A stretch of 64,000 nt of DNA, taken from positions 1 through 64,000 of the forward strand of contig CAZOOK010000009.1 of NCBI GenBank assembly GCA_964581385.1, given 5' to 3'. The notes below the pieces were generated by a model. The model searched no databases. It was given only the letters and a program-made list of their open reading frames with translations, and had not been told where the DNA came from. The stretch's first letter is position 1. Every line of letters starts with the position of its first letter. Source of the stretch: CAZOOK01 sp964581385. GTDB taxonomy: Bacteria > Pseudomonadota > Gammaproteobacteria > Nevskiales > Nevskiaceae. The position numbers and the translations under genes were made by a program. Of the stretch, positions 50,611 to 60,696 are shown piece after piece.

Positions 50611-52497
50611 ATGATCTCCGCTTCCAACCTTACGCTGCGTCGCGGCCCGCGCGCGCTGCTCGAAGACACCAGTTTCACACTGCACGACGGCTGGCACGTC
50701 GGCATCGTCGGCCGCAATGGCACCGGCAAATCCACGCTGTTCTCTGCGATTCTCGGTGAGTTGTCGGCGGATCGCGGCGATCTCAGCGTGCCGAAAGGGC
50801 TGGCGATTGCCAGCGTCGCACAGGAAACGCCAGGGTTGCCGGATGCCGCGATCGAATTCGCGCTCGACGGCGACACCGAGCTGCGCGACCTCGAACGCCG
50901 GCTCGTCGTCGCCGAGGATGCGCATGACGCCGGACGCATCGGCTCGATCCATGAGCGCCTCAACGAAATCGGTGGGTATGCGGCGCGCAGCCGCGCGGCG
51001 AAACTGTTGCACGGACTTGGTTTCTCGCCGGAGACACAGGAACGGCCGGTCGCCAGTTTTTCCGGTGGCTGGCGCATGCGCCTGAACCTTGCACGCGCGC
51101 TGATGTGCCGCTCGGATCTGCTGCTGCTCGACGAGCCGACCAACCATCTCGATCTCGACGCAGTGATCTGGCTGCAAAGCTGGCTGGTGGGCTATTCCGG
51201 CACGCTGCTGGTGATCTCGCACGATCGCGAATTTCTCGATGCAGTGACCACCCATACGCTACACATCGAACAATCGCGCGCGACGCTGTACACCGGAAAC
51301 TATTCGCAGTTCGAACGTCAGCGCGCCGAACGCCTGACTCTGCAAGCCGCAGCGCATGCCAAGCAGCAGAAGGAAATCGCGCACCTGCAAAGCTTCATCA
51401 ACCGATTCAAGGCCCAGGCCACGAAAGCGACGCAGGCGCAGAGCCGCGTCAAGCAACTCGAACGCATGCAACTCGTCGCTGCCGTACATGCTGATAGCGA
51501 ATTCTCGTTTACATTTCCCGCTCCGGACCGGCTGCCGTCGCCGCTGATCCGCTTCGACGACGTGGGCGCCGGTTACGACAACAAGCCCATCCTGCACAAA
51601 TTGCGCTTCCTGATTGCGCCCGGCGAACGCATTGGCCTGCTCGGTCCGAATGGCGCCGGCAAATCGACCTTGATCCGCACGCTGGCCGGCGAGCTTCCCG
51701 CGCTCGGCGGCCATTCGCTGCGCGATCCGTATCTAAAAATCGGCTATTTCGCGCAGCATCAACTCGAACAGCTCGACCCGAAAGCTTCCGCCCTGCTGCA
51801 TCTGCGGCGTATCGATCCCACCGCGAAAGAGCAATCGCTGCGCGACTTTCTCGGCGGTTTCAATTTCCGCGGAGATCGCGCGCTGGAAGCCATCGAGCCG
51901 TTTTCCGGCGGGGAAAAGGCACGGCTCGCGCTCGCACTCGTCGTCTACCGAAAGCCGAACCTGCTGCTGCTCGACGAGCCGACCAACCATCTCGATCTCG
52001 ACATGCGTCATGCGTTGGAAACCGCATTGCTCGACTATACCGGCGCGGTCATCGTCGTCTCGCACGATCGCCATCTGCTCTCGAGTTGTTGCGACGAACT
52101 CTGGATCGTCGCGGATAGCCGCTGCGAGCGCTTCGACGGCGATCTTGACGACTATGCGCGCTGGCTGACCAAGCGCGACAGCGGCAATGACAGTTCAGCG
52201 GAAAAAAAATCGACCACCCGTATTTCGGAAAAGGACCAGCGCCGCAATGCCGCTGATCAGCGTGCGGAGATCCGTTCATTGCGTGACGCGATCAAGAAGC
52301 TCGATACGCAGATGGCAAAATTTCAGAAGGAGCTTGCTGGCATCGAATCGAAACTGGCCGATCCGACGTTGTACGACGGCACTCAGGACGAAGTGCGGAA
52401 GCTATTGCAACAACAGGGGGAACTGAGGAAGAAACTCAGTGCGGTCGAAGGAGAGTGGCTGGCCGCAGCGGATCGGTTGGAGGCGATGGGCGGCTGA
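50611..52497 (+). CDS. yheS: ABC-F family ATPase YheS
   Basis: This 628-residue cytosolic ABC-F protein has two ATPase domains and no membrane part. Walker A motifs are GRNGTGKST (about 32-40) and GPNGAGKST (about 345-353); signatures with Walker B are SFSGGWRMRLNLARAL...LLLLDEPTNHLD and FSGGEKARLALAL...LLLLDEPTNHLD. The linker FINRFKAQATKATQAQSRVK and the C-terminal coiled coil (about 555-620) match E. coli YheS closely. It acts on the ribosome by family. The ATG at 50611 is chosen over the longer frame from 50518, since family similarity starts at this Met. Confidence 0.94.
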   Translation: MISASNLTLRRGPRALLEDTSFTLHDGWHVGIVGRNGTGKSTLFSAILGELSADRGDLSVPKGLAIASVAQETPGLPDAAIEFALDGDTELRDLERRLVVAEDAHDAGRIGSIHERLNEIGGYAARSRAAKLLHGLGFSPETQERPVASFSGGWRMRLNLARALMCRSDLLLLDEPTNHLDLDAVIWLQSWLVGYSGTLLVISHDREFLDAVTTHTLHIEQSRATLYTGNYSQFERQRAERLTLQAAAHAKQQKEIAHLQSFINRFKAQATKATQAQSRVKQLERMQLVAAVHADSEFSFTFPAPDRLPSPLIRFDDVGAGYDNKPILHKLRFLIAPGERIGLLGPNGAGKSTLIRTLAGELPALGGHSLRDPYLKIGYFAQHQLEQLDPKASALLHLRRIDPTAKEQSLRDFLGGFNFRGDRALEAIEPFSGGEKARLALALVVYRKPNLLLLDEPTNHLDLDMRHALETALLDYTGAVIVVSHDRHLLSSCCDELWIVADSRCERFDGDLDDYARWLTKRDSGNDSSAEKKSTTRISEKDQRRNAADQRAEIRSLRDAIKKLDTQMAKFQKELAGIESKLADPTLYDGTQDEVRKLLQQQGELRKKLSAVEGEWLAAADRLEAMGG

Positions 52498-52547
52498 TCA
52501 TTCGCAATCCTCTCTGGAAAAAGAGAAGGTGACCGGTTCCGACATCG

Positions 52548-53297
52548 TCATTGAGCTGTTTCCGCATTTTCTGTCCCGTTCCGTTTGAGCGTTACATACA
52601 GTATGCAGAGGCTCAATATCGTCACCAAAACCGCCGATGAGCCAACGGTTCCGAAGCCGACACCGCCGCGATCTTCTGATTTTGTAAGGACGTCTCCGAG
52701 GGTCGCGCCGAATGGACGCGTCAATACAAATGCGATCCAGAACAGGCCGACCCTGGATTGCTTAGTAAAGCGCACGGCTGCCACAACCGTCGCCAGCAAT
52801 CCACCGATGAGAAGCGCTCCACCGGAGAATCCAAGACCGGAATCGTCTGACAGAAAATCACCCATGGCAGTGCCCAAAGTATTGGAAAACAGGATCGCCA
52901 TCCAATAGAGTACTTCGACCTTAAAGGTTCGAATATTGGTGACCGATAGGGATTTCTCGCTCACACGCCAGTAGGTGAATATGGCTAGAAGGATGCTGGA
53001 CAGGATCAGAACGCCTTTTGCATAACCCAGTCCCAGAGTACGGTCCATGTAGTCCGACATCGTTGTCCCGGCTGTGCTGGTCGAAAGAATAACGGTCCAG
53101 TAGAGCAGGGGGTGATATTTCCTGGACAGTAATTGTGTGGCAAGAGTAGCTATAAACACGCCAAACAGTATCAATGAACTCACTGCATAGCCGACGCTCA
53201 ATGTCATCGATAATAGATCGCCCGCTGTTTCTCCCAGGGTGGTTGCGCAGATTTTCATTACCCAGAACGCAAAGTTGATTTGAGGAAGTTTGTTCAT
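52548..53297 (-). CDS. DUF347 repeat membrane protein (COG4705)
   Basis: This 249-residue integral membrane protein has eight hydrophobic segments and four copies of an internal repeat: TTLGETAGDLLSMTLSVGYA (about 15-34), TAGTTMSDYMDRTLGLGYAK (about 75-94), TLGTAMGDFLSDDSGLGFSG (about 141-160) and FGATLGDVLTKSEDRGGVGF (about 197-216). Each carries an acidic residue after Gly or Ser, which suggests a transport path for a cation. The family is uncharacterised apart from proposals of metal transport. It stands alone between yheS and an unrelated gene; the 264 bp upstream hold no gene I can support. Confidence 0.88.
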   Translation of the reverse strand: MNKLPQINFAFWVMKICATTLGETAGDLLSMTLSVGYAVSSLILFGVFIATLATQLLSRKYHPLLYWTVILSTSTAGTTMSDYMDRTLGLGYAKGVLILSSILLAIFTYWRVSEKSLSVTNIRTFKVEVLYWMAILFSNTLGTAMGDFLSDDSGLGFSGGALLIGGLLATVVAAVRFTKQSRVGLFWIAFVLTRPFGATLGDVLTKSEDRGGVGFGTVGSSAVLVTILSLCILYVTLKRNGTENAETAQ

Positions 53298-53561
53298 TCT
53301 TCAATTTGTTTTGAGACTAAATCAGCGTGCGTGCAGTGTAACTCCGGTGCAGTGCAAACGATCGGCTACGCATGATTAGATCGCTCTGCAATTTTCCGAC
53401 ACAGCTGGATTCACCGTCTCGAGCCAGACCATGGCACGTTTGAGCCACCATTCACGTTGAATCAGATGAAGGACTTTGACATTCCACACGCTATCTGGGC
53501 GCATTGACGGATCGCGGCGCATGCCAGAGTCCATTGTAAGCGTGATTGGTGAGATCGTCCG

Positions 53562-54329
53562 ATGAAAGGCACGGCTGCAGGTCGTACTCCTTGGTACGAA
53601 GTGGTGGCGAAACTGACGCCACTCATTTCCAGCGTCATGATTTCCGGTGCCATCGGCTACATGACTATCTTGTCAACGCAGCGTTTGGAGACGCGGAAGC
53701 TCGAACTGAGTCAGGCGGACTCGCTACTGAAGGTATTGCCGACGACTCGCTCCGAGAATCCATCGGAATGTCTGACCGCGTTTGAGGCTTTTAACGGCAA
53801 CGATCTCAACCAGCGGCTAATCGATATCATGCTGGACATTATGGAACCCTGCGGCCGGCCGAAGTTGATCGCGATTGCCCATGATCGCGGCATTCCGTCC
53901 GTCACGCAGAGACGTGCGCGCGATGCTTTGCTCAAAGTGCCGGCGTGGGTTTACCTGCGCACGTCGTGCCGGCCCGGTGAGCCCGGCTGTGTGCAGGATC
54001 AGGCCGCCTGCGCACTGTCGCGGAAAATCCAGGACTACCGTCGCGCGGAAGACGATGGCAATCCACCCTTTTCGTACCGCGGTCCGCAACAGGTGGACGG
54101 CGACGCGCCCGATATCACGGAGGTGCGCTACTTCAGCAACTCGGAGCAGGCAGAGGCCGAGATCGTCAAGACGCTGTTTGAACAAACCATCAGCGGTGGC
54201 GCAACCCTAAAGTGGTTACCGTTGATGGCACGGCCCGGCACCATCGAGATCTGGTTGCCCAAAAACGGCGGCGTGATCGCAGACTCTGCGCTCGTTCCTG
54301 TCGAGTGCATGCCTCGAAAGGTGGCGTGA
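53562..54329 (+). CDS. Hypothetical protein with one N-terminal membrane segment
   Basis: The 255-residue product starts MKGTAAGRTPWYEVVAKLTP and has one hydrophobic stretch at about 18-38 (PLISSVMISGAIGYMTILS), so the rest is membrane-tethered. The soluble part includes several Cys (TSCRPGEPGCVQDQAACALS) and a C-terminal region TISGGATLKWLPLMARPGTI. No family was recognised. The start ATG at 53562 is preceded by GAGATCG. Codon use matches the core genes. The next gene is separated by two palindromic repeats. Confidence 0.7.
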   Translation: MKGTAAGRTPWYEVVAKLTPLISSVMISGAIGYMTILSTQRLETRKLELSQADSLLKVLPTTRSENPSECLTAFEAFNGNDLNQRLIDIMLDIMEPCGRPKLIAIAHDRGIPSVTQRRARDALLKVPAWVYLRTSCRPGEPGCVQDQAACALSRKIQDYRRAEDDGNPPFSYRGPQQVDGDAPDITEVRYFSNSEQAEAEIVKTLFEQTISGGATLKWLPLMARPGTIEIWLPKNGGVIADSALVPVECMPRKVA

Positions 54330-54350
54330 CACCGCCACAGAAAACGTGAC

Positions 54351-54365
54351 GTGCGCAATGCGCAC
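54351..54365. repeat. Palindromic repeat, copy A
   Basis: GTGCGCAATGCGCAC has 7-bp arms around one base. A copy with a T at the centre, which is the reverse complement of this one, lies at 54410-54424, 59 bp further on, so the two stand in inverted orientation. A partial third copy (GTGTATTGCGCAC) lies just after the next gene at 54911-54923. The pattern resembles REP/BIME units. Confidence 0.55.
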
Positions 54366-54409
54366 AAGTATTCCGCCTCATCCACATTCCGCATCGTCAA
54401 TGATCAGCC

Positions 54410-54424
54410 GTGCGCATTGCGCAC
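54410..54424. repeat. Palindromic repeat, copy B
   Basis: GTGCGCATTGCGCAC is the exact reverse complement of copy A. It lies 37 bp upstream of the GNAT gene. Confidence 0.55.
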
Positions 54425-54460
54425 GCTACACTTGTTATTCGTCGGATCATAAGAAACCCT

Positions 54461-54910
54461 ATGCGTATCGCCCTGGAGTCTCCCAACCTGCCGGAAGTTG
54501 TGAGTCTCATCGAAGAACTCGACGCCTATCAGCGGCCTCTGTACCCAGCGGACAGCCACCACGGAATCGATGTTGCTGCGCTATGTGAAACCAATGTTCT
54601 TTTTGCCGTGGCGCGTATCGATACGGGTCAGGCCGTAGGCTGTGGCGCGATCGTGCTCATGCCGGAATACGGTGAACTCAAGCGCATGTATACGAGCCCT
54701 CTCCATCGTGGCCGAGGCATTGCCAGAGCGATCCTCACATTCCTGGAGTCAGAGTCGGAAGCGAGAGGCTGCTCGCGCTTCATGCTTGAAACTGGCCACC
54801 TTCAGTCAGAAGCGATATCGCTGTACGAGAAGACCGGATACACGCGCCGCGGGCCATTTGGCGAATACACGGAAGACCCAAACAGCGTCTTCATGCAAAA
54901 GCAAACCTAG
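54461..54910 (+). CDS. GNAT family N-acetyltransferase
   Basis: This 149-residue acetyltransferase has the acetyl-CoA site (motif A) in LKRMYTSPLHRGRGIARAIL (about 76-95; RGRGIA is the pyrophosphate loop), then LETGHLQSEAISLYEKTGYT (motif B) and RGPFGEYTEDPNSVFMQK. Length fits a single GNAT domain. It probably acetylates a small amine or a protein N-terminus; the target is unknown. It is flanked by GTGCGCA-type palindromes on both sides. The region to 55000 has no gene. Confidence 0.9.
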   Translation: MRIALESPNLPEVVSLIEELDAYQRPLYPADSHHGIDVAALCETNVLFAVARIDTGQAVGCGAIVLMPEYGELKRMYTSPLHRGRGIARAILTFLESESEARGCSRFMLETGHLQSEAISLYEKTGYTRRGPFGEYTEDPNSVFMQKQT

Positions 54911-55000
54911 CGTGTGTATTGCGCACCGTGCCGCCAGAGCGCAGATCACGCGCGTCAGGCACGTGGAAAGCCGTTTATGTTTCGCATGTAAATTATGACT

Positions 55001-55258
55001 TCATCCCGGCCGCGTCGCGCGCTCTAGATCAGCAAGAAACCACAGTGCATGCTCGCGCGTGGTGCCGCACATCTCCATTGTCGGCTGCAGACCCGAGCAG
55101 AACGCCGGACGACGCGGATCGCCGAACAGCATGCAGCGCTCGTCGTCGTCGAGCTGCACGCAGCGTATACCCGCGGGCTTGCCGTTGGGCATACCCGGAA
55201 TCGGTGAAGTGATCGACGGTGCGATACAGCAGGCGCCACAGTTCTCGCGGCAGTTCAT
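55001..55258 (-). CDS. YkgJ-family cysteine cluster protein
   Basis: This 85-residue protein is of the zinc/iron-chelating YkgJ type. Cys pattern: MNCRENCGACCIAP (Cys3, 7, 10, 11), GIRCVQL, ERCMLFG and FCSGLQPTMEMCG. The ATG overlaps the stop codon of the GH94 gene by four bases (ATGA), so it is the third gene of that operon. The role is unknown; metal binding is inferred from the Cys cluster. Confidence 0.88.
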   Translation of the reverse strand: MNCRENCGACCIAPSITSPIPGMPNGKPAGIRCVQLDDDERCMLFGDPRRPAFCSGLQPTMEMCGTTREHALWFLADLERATRPG

Positions 55259-58200
55259 GACGGATTGATGCGCCGGCCGCGCCAGTCGACATGGCGGAGA
55301 CGCGGCAACGCCGGATCGGCAGCTTCTACATGCAGTTCACCGTCGTCCATGTGCACCCCAACCAGCGCATAGGCCGCCGACAGCATGCGCGCGGCAGCGC
55401 CGGTGTACCAGGCCCAGCCGCCGCGGCCGTTGTGACCGGCGCCGTCATATACGTCGGCGGGCTGCTGATGCGGCGGCAAACCGTAGCTTGGCGCGGTTTT
55501 CGTCAGCGGAGACACCTTGAGCCAGATTTCCCAAGCACGCACACGGCAGTGCGCCGCGAGCGCGGTATCTCCGCGCGCAGTCGCCAGCTCGGCGCAACGC
55601 AGCCAGGCGTCGACCAGCCACGATGCGCCGTGCGAGTACTGTCCGCCATTTTCACGCACGCCTGGTGGATATTCCGCGATTCGTCCCGGATACGGCTTCG
55701 ACGATTCCTTGAATGGCGGTGCCAACAGCAGCACGCGGTTGTCCTTTTCCAATCGCGCGAGGCCACCTTCGAGAGCCGCAATGGCACGATCGAGATCAAC
55801 CGCGCCCGACAGGGCCGGCCAGGCGGTGACCAGGCCACTGGCGAAACGCAGTTCATCGCCATCGTCGGTGATCGCATGCAGATACCCGGCGCCCGCCGCG
55901 TCGTCACGCCACATGGCATCAAGCGCTTCACGCAGTTCTTCTTCTTCGGCGCGATAGCGGCCGCTGGCATGCTCACCCTCCATCTGTTCTGCGAGCGGCG
56001 CAAAATCACGCAGGATCGTATGCAGGAAAAATCCCATCCACGCGCTTTCGCCGCGTCCGTTGATTCCGGCGGCGTCGATACCGTCGTTCCAGTCGCCGGA
56101 ACCGAGCAGTGGAATGCCGTGCGCGCCTTTGCGGGCAAGCGTCCACTCGATCGCGCGTCGGCAGTGTTCGTACAGCGTACCGGTGTCGCGTGACGGATTC
56201 GGCACGAACATGATGCCTTCCTGTCCCGGCGGCAGCACCTGGCCTTCGAGGAACGGCACACATTCCTTCAGGATCGCGTCGTCGCCGGTCGCCTGTACAT
56301 AGCGGCAGACAACGTAGGGCAGCCACAGCTGCGGATCAGATGCGGCGGTGCGCACGGCGATGCCGATCTTTCCTTCCCAGGACAGATGCCACCATTTGAC
56401 CACGTCGCCCTCGCGAAACTGTTGTGCCGCATGCAACAGAATTTGATCGCGCGCGCGCTGCGGCTGCGTGAATGTCAGTGGCAGCACGTCCTGCAATTGA
56501 TCGCGGAACCCAAAGGCGCCGCTGCGCTGCTGCGGACCGCAGCGTCCCCACAGGCGCGCGGTCAGCACCTGATACGGCAGCCAATCGTTGACGAGACGGT
56601 CGAAATCCGGCCGATCGGTGGCGATGCGCAATATCGACAGTTGTTCGGACCACCAGCGCTTCGTCGCGGTGAGCGCCTGCACGGTGCTGGCGACATCGCG
56701 ATAGCGCTGCGCGAGTTCGATAGCTGTTTCACGCGACGCGCTGTGACCGAGCACCACCGCCATGCTGACCTCGCGGCCGGCCGCGACTTCGAAATCGCCG
56801 GCGAACGCAGCGCAGCGACGGCCATCGTCGCTCTGTGCTCCATCGCCGCGCGCGTGCATTGCGAAGTGCGGATGCGTGAGATCGTTGCGCGCTCCGATGA
56901 ATCGCGCGCGTAGCGTCTCCATCGCAGCATCCTCAATGCTTGTCGCAACGAACGCCCAGCCCTTGCGGAAATCATTTCGCGGATTGGAGAACAGCAGCAC
57001 GCCACCATCTTCGATCACCTCGATACGGCCGAGGCTGTCGACTGGCGTTTCGGCAAGCACGATCTCGAAATACGGCACTACGCGCAGTCGCTTCGTTATT
57101 GTGCCGCGATTGCGGATGCGCAACAGACGTAATTCGATCGGCTGATCCGGCGGAATGAATATCGTCTGATCCAGCTCGAGATCGCCGCGCCGCTTGCGGA
57201 ACTGCGCGTAGCCGAGCCCGAATACGCAATCATGCTCGGCATCGCGGCGGCGATATGGCGTGAAGCTCGCAGTGTCGATGTCGCCATTATTCGTATCGAG
57301 AACGAAAATCGCCTGACCGGGAGCCTGGGTCGGAATGCTGTCGAGGTTGTACGGCGTCAGGCAGTTCTGCTGCGCATTGCCAGCGAACGAAAACACGTCG
57401 CCGTCGCCGCCGATCACTGCGCCCTGACCGAGCGGATTAGCGAGCACATGCGTCCACGGGCGCTGTGCGTCGGCGGGAACGCGCAGTTCGCGGCCGTCAT
57501 CCGAGAAGCCGCCAGCATCGCGCGGTTCCGGCGGCACATGAATTTCGCGCACCTTCAGCATTACCAGACCGAGCGCATCGACTGACGGCATGGATGTGCC
57601 GAGATGACGCGAGATCAATCGCGCCGCTTCGAAATGATCTGGCGCATAGCCATCCAGGAACGGCACTTCGACCGTAGCGCCGGCCGCGATATCCACGCGC
57701 AAGCGCAGGCTCGCCGCCGGATCGAAGCTGTAAAGCATACCTTCGTCGTCGCAGGTGCGTATCGGCGCGTTAACGAATACGGCTGGCGCGCGCAGCGTGC
57801 CGGTTCCGATGAAGTGCGAACGTGAATCCTCGTAACCAAGTATCTGTACGAACGCACCGGTGGTGCCGACTGCGTGGAAACCGACTTCGCGGCTGATCGG
57901 ACCATTCCCACCCTTCATCAGCCGGTTGTGCGCAAAGAGCGCGTTCAGAGAGCGCACGAAAACGGTGCCGACGTGCATTGCCGCAAACGCAGGCGTGCGC
58001 CGGTACGCATCGACCGGACCAACTGCGGGTTCCTGATAGCTGGTCAATTCGATGCTGCGCGTGCGCTGCTTGAGATTGGTCAATCGCAGTGTCCAGCGCT
58101 CGAGCGGTTCGTCTTGCGCGACGCTGACGAGTGCCTCGACGCGCAGACCGCCACGTGTATTGATGATGCGCAGTGTCGTTGGATCGATCTGCTTGACGCG

Positions 58201-60696
58201 GTAATCCTCGCCAGTGAGATGCGCTGGTTGTGCACCCAGCGACCATGGCAGGCCGTGCACTTCGCCGTTGTCATCGATCTCACGTAGATAAAAAAACTTT
58301 CCGCGCAGCTGCAGCGGATCGTCAGGGCGACGCGTGAGATCCACTTCCAAGTCTGGTCGTACCTGGCTGGTGACGTGACTGAAGCCACGTCCGTCCGCGT
58401 TCAGTTCGACCGTGTATTGCCCGTTACCGATCACGAACGCTGACGGCGTCACGTTGCGCGGCGCCACATGCAAATGGTGCCGACGCCGTATCCACACAAT
58501 CGCCGCGCCTGCGCTGATGAGCAGCGTGGCGGCGATTGCATAGCCGACTAGCAGCGTTGCCACGTCCGGCAGCAGCGGCGCCTGTGGAGTTTTCGCCAGC
58601 GCTTCGGCGCCGTTCCAGGCGTGATCCCAGTCGCCGCCACGCGGGATGTAGAAGGGGATCAGCAGCGGTGCCCAGGTCAGGAAACGGCGGATGCCTTCCG
58701 GAATGAAGCGCGTGCGTCCCGAGTGGCCGGCGAAGCGCGCCGCTCTTTCATCGAGCGCGTCCACCCCGACGAACGACAGATTCACCAGTGTCGCCACGCG
58801 CAGACCCATGTGATCGAACCAGATCAGCACGCGCAGCCAGTCATAGGCGAGCAAACCGAGGAAACATTCCAACCCCCAGGCGCGGAATGCGTCCGGTGGC
58901 AGCGTGCCGCTCTGCCAGATGGCGACGAAAGTGCGCACCAGACCATCCTGGTTGTACCAGGTTGGCGCCGGCGCCACGCGCAGGAACGATGAAATGATCG
59001 GCGCCATCCACGGGCCCCATCGCAGCACGCGCACGGTCTGTTCGATGAGATTGACGAAGCCGGCACCACTGAACAGTTCGCGGATCGGCGCGAAGCTGCG
59101 CTCGAATGCGGCTGTGAGCACTACGAGATTGACGCCAAACAGCGGCGCGGCAATCGACCAATTGATGACGCCGGCAAGCGATTCCGAATAGAACAGGCTG
59201 ACACCGCCGTCGACACTGCCGAGACTGATTGCTCCCCATTTGCTGAACAGTGGGTAGACGGTAAAGTCGATTGGCTTGCCGCCGGTGGCGGCGAAATTCA
59301 CTGTCGCGTAGCGGAAAAATTTGTCGATGACGACTTGCATCTGCATCGCATCGAAGTACCATGCGAGCGCGCCGCCGACTACACCACCGAGCAGCGCGCC
59401 GAGAAGATAAATCCGCCAGGTTTGCAGGCGCTGGCGGCGACCGCGACCGATGTCGCATGCGTCGCGAATGAGATCGACACCGGCAAAGGCGAGGGCGCCG
59501 ATGCCGAAGCCCGATAAGAAGCGCACGCCTTCGCCGAGCTGTGGCAGATCGGCGTGCAATGCAATACCGAGACCGGCGCCAGCGGTGATGCCACGCAAAT
59601 AATTGACAGGATCCGCATAGGCAGCCCGCAGGCGCCGAAAGAACGGTACGCTGCCGTCGAAGCTCTCGATGATGTTGCGCAGCAGCGGGAACAGCGGCGC
59701 ACCGAGAATCGCCGCGCCGAGCACTGGATGCGTTTGTAGCGCAGCCACGATCACCGGTACCGCGATCACTTGTGCGACAACATGGATCAGCAGTATGAAC
59801 AGCGCGCCGTAGATCGCGCCGCGCACGAAACCCGCGCGCCAGTTGGTAGTGCACGAGACGGTTGTCGGTCGGCGCCGGTGCAGCGCATCGAGCAGGATGC
59901 CGGTTGCGAAAAACGTCTGTGCCCACAGGCCGGCCTGCGCCAGCGCGGCGGTCGCGGCCAACGCGGCGATGCGCGGTAATAGCGGCCATCCGCCGAGCGC
60001 CGCGCTGCTGCCGGCATCTGCGATCAGCGGGGTGAATGCCGCGAGTACCGAGCCGGCGACAATCACCGCATGCAGGCGTGGCGCGCGTGCCCAGCGCCGG
60101 TCCATTACCCAGCCGATGCCAAGCAAAAGGATTTCGTTGAATGCAATGAGTATCAGTGCGCGGCCAACCTGCGCATCCGGCAGCATGGTGATCGCGGCCA
60201 CCCGCAACAGCCGGTGACCGATGTCGGCCATGAACGGCGGCGATGCCAGCGACAGCACGAAATTGAACAGATACGGCAGCGCCAGCAAGCCGATACTCGC
60301 GGGCAGGCTCGGTGCGCAACGCTTGCGTACGACATTCGCGAATACCGCGAGAAGATAGATTGCACAGGACAGCGCCGCGCCGAAATCGGTAAGAACCATC
60401 AGTGCGTGTGGATTCTGCGGAATCTGCCAGAGGTTCGCGGCGGAATCGGCCGACGCGGCGAAGAGCGCGATCACGAGGGCGGCGGTAGCCGTGGATGCGA
60501 TGGCCTCGCGCAGCCGAATGGAAGCGGCGGTCTGCCACAGACTTACCGCGAATGCCGCGTATAGCGCGCATAGCAGTGTGTGCTGTAGTGGGCCGGTGTG
60601 ATAGGCGGCAACGACGGCGGTACAGGCGAATGCGGCTCCGATTATCGCGAGTACGATCGAACGCGATGTCGCGAACGGATTGTTGGCTTCCTTCAT
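55255..60696 (-). CDS. Membrane-bound GH94 protein (cyclic beta-glucan synthase C-terminal-like)
   Basis: This 1813-residue protein has residues 1 to about 740 as a polytopic membrane region with more than a dozen hydrophobic segments and no GT84/GT2 signature that I can see. From about 750 come two GH94 beta-sandwich regions (starting TPSAFVIGNGQYTVELNADG and again near NCLTPYNLDSIPTQAPGQAI), then the alpha/alpha catalytic domain with GAFGFRDQLQDVLPL, WWHLSWEGKIGIAVRT and GSGDWNDGID (about 1535-1544), whose Asp is the acid catalyst in GH94 phosphorylases. Cyclic beta-1,2-glucan synthases carry such domains at their C-terminus behind GT84. The start abuts the stop of the upstream gene. Confidence 0.85.
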   Translation of the reverse strand: MKEANNPFATSRSIVLAIIGAAFACTAVVAAYHTGPLQHTLLCALYAAFAVSLWQTAASIRLREAIASTATAALVIALFAASADSAANLWQIPQNPHALMVLTDFGAALSCAIYLLAVFANVVRKRCAPSLPASIGLLALPYLFNFVLSLASPPFMADIGHRLLRVAAITMLPDAQVGRALILIAFNEILLLGIGWVMDRRWARAPRLHAVIVAGSVLAAFTPLIADAGSSAALGGWPLLPRIAALAATAALAQAGLWAQTFFATGILLDALHRRRPTTVSCTTNWRAGFVRGAIYGALFILLIHVVAQVIAVPVIVAALQTHPVLGAAILGAPLFPLLRNIIESFDGSVPFFRRLRAAYADPVNYLRGITAGAGLGIALHADLPQLGEGVRFLSGFGIGALAFAGVDLIRDACDIGRGRRQRLQTWRIYLLGALLGGVVGGALAWYFDAMQMQVVIDKFFRYATVNFAATGGKPIDFTVYPLFSKWGAISLGSVDGGVSLFYSESLAGVINWSIAAPLFGVNLVVLTAAFERSFAPIRELFSGAGFVNLIEQTVRVLRWGPWMAPIISSFLRVAPAPTWYNQDGLVRTFVAIWQSGTLPPDAFRAWGLECFLGLLAYDWLRVLIWFDHMGLRVATLVNLSFVGVDALDERAARFAGHSGRTRFIPEGIRRFLTWAPLLIPFYIPRGGDWDHAWNGAEALAKTPQAPLLPDVATLLVGYAIAATLLISAGAAIVWIRRRHHLHVAPRNVTPSAFVIGNGQYTVELNADGRGFSHVTSQVRPDLEVDLTRRPDDPLQLRGKFFYLREIDDNGEVHGLPWSLGAQPAHLTGEDYRVKQIDPTTLRIINTRGGLRVEALVSVAQDEPLERWTLRLTNLKQRTRSIELTSYQEPAVGPVDAYRRTPAFAAMHVGTVFVRSLNALFAHNRLMKGGNGPISREVGFHAVGTTGAFVQILGYEDSRSHFIGTGTLRAPAVFVNAPIRTCDDEGMLYSFDPAASLRLRVDIAAGATVEVPFLDGYAPDHFEAARLISRHLGTSMPSVDALGLVMLKVREIHVPPEPRDAGGFSDDGRELRVPADAQRPWTHVLANPLGQGAVIGGDGDVFSFAGNAQQNCLTPYNLDSIPTQAPGQAIFVLDTNNGDIDTASFTPYRRRDAEHDCVFGLGYAQFRKRRGDLELDQTIFIPPDQPIELRLLRIRNRGTITKRLRVVPYFEIVLAETPVDSLGRIEVIEDGGVLLFSNPRNDFRKGWAFVATSIEDAAMETLRARFIGARNDLTHPHFAMHARGDGAQSDDGRRCAAFAGDFEVAAGREVSMAVVLGHSASRETAIELAQRYRDVASTVQALTATKRWWSEQLSILRIATDRPDFDRLVNDWLPYQVLTARLWGRCGPQQRSGAFGFRDQLQDVLPLTFTQPQRARDQILLHAAQQFREGDVVKWWHLSWEGKIGIAVRTAASDPQLWLPYVVCRYVQATGDDAILKECVPFLEGQVLPPGQEGIMFVPNPSRDTGTLYEHCRRAIEWTLARKGAHGIPLLGSGDWNDGIDAAGINGRGESAWMGFFLHTILRDFAPLAEQMEGEHASGRYRAEEEELREALDAMWRDDAAGAGYLHAITDDGDELRFASGLVTAWPALSGAVDLDRAIAALEGGLARLEKDNRVLLLAPPFKESSKPYPGRIAEYPPGVRENGGQYSHGASWLVDAWLRCAELATARGDTALAAHCRVRAWEIWLKVSPLTKTAPSYGLPPHQQPADVYDGAGHNGRGGWAWYTGAAARMLSAAYALVGVHMDDGELHVEAADPALPRLRHVDWRGRRINPS

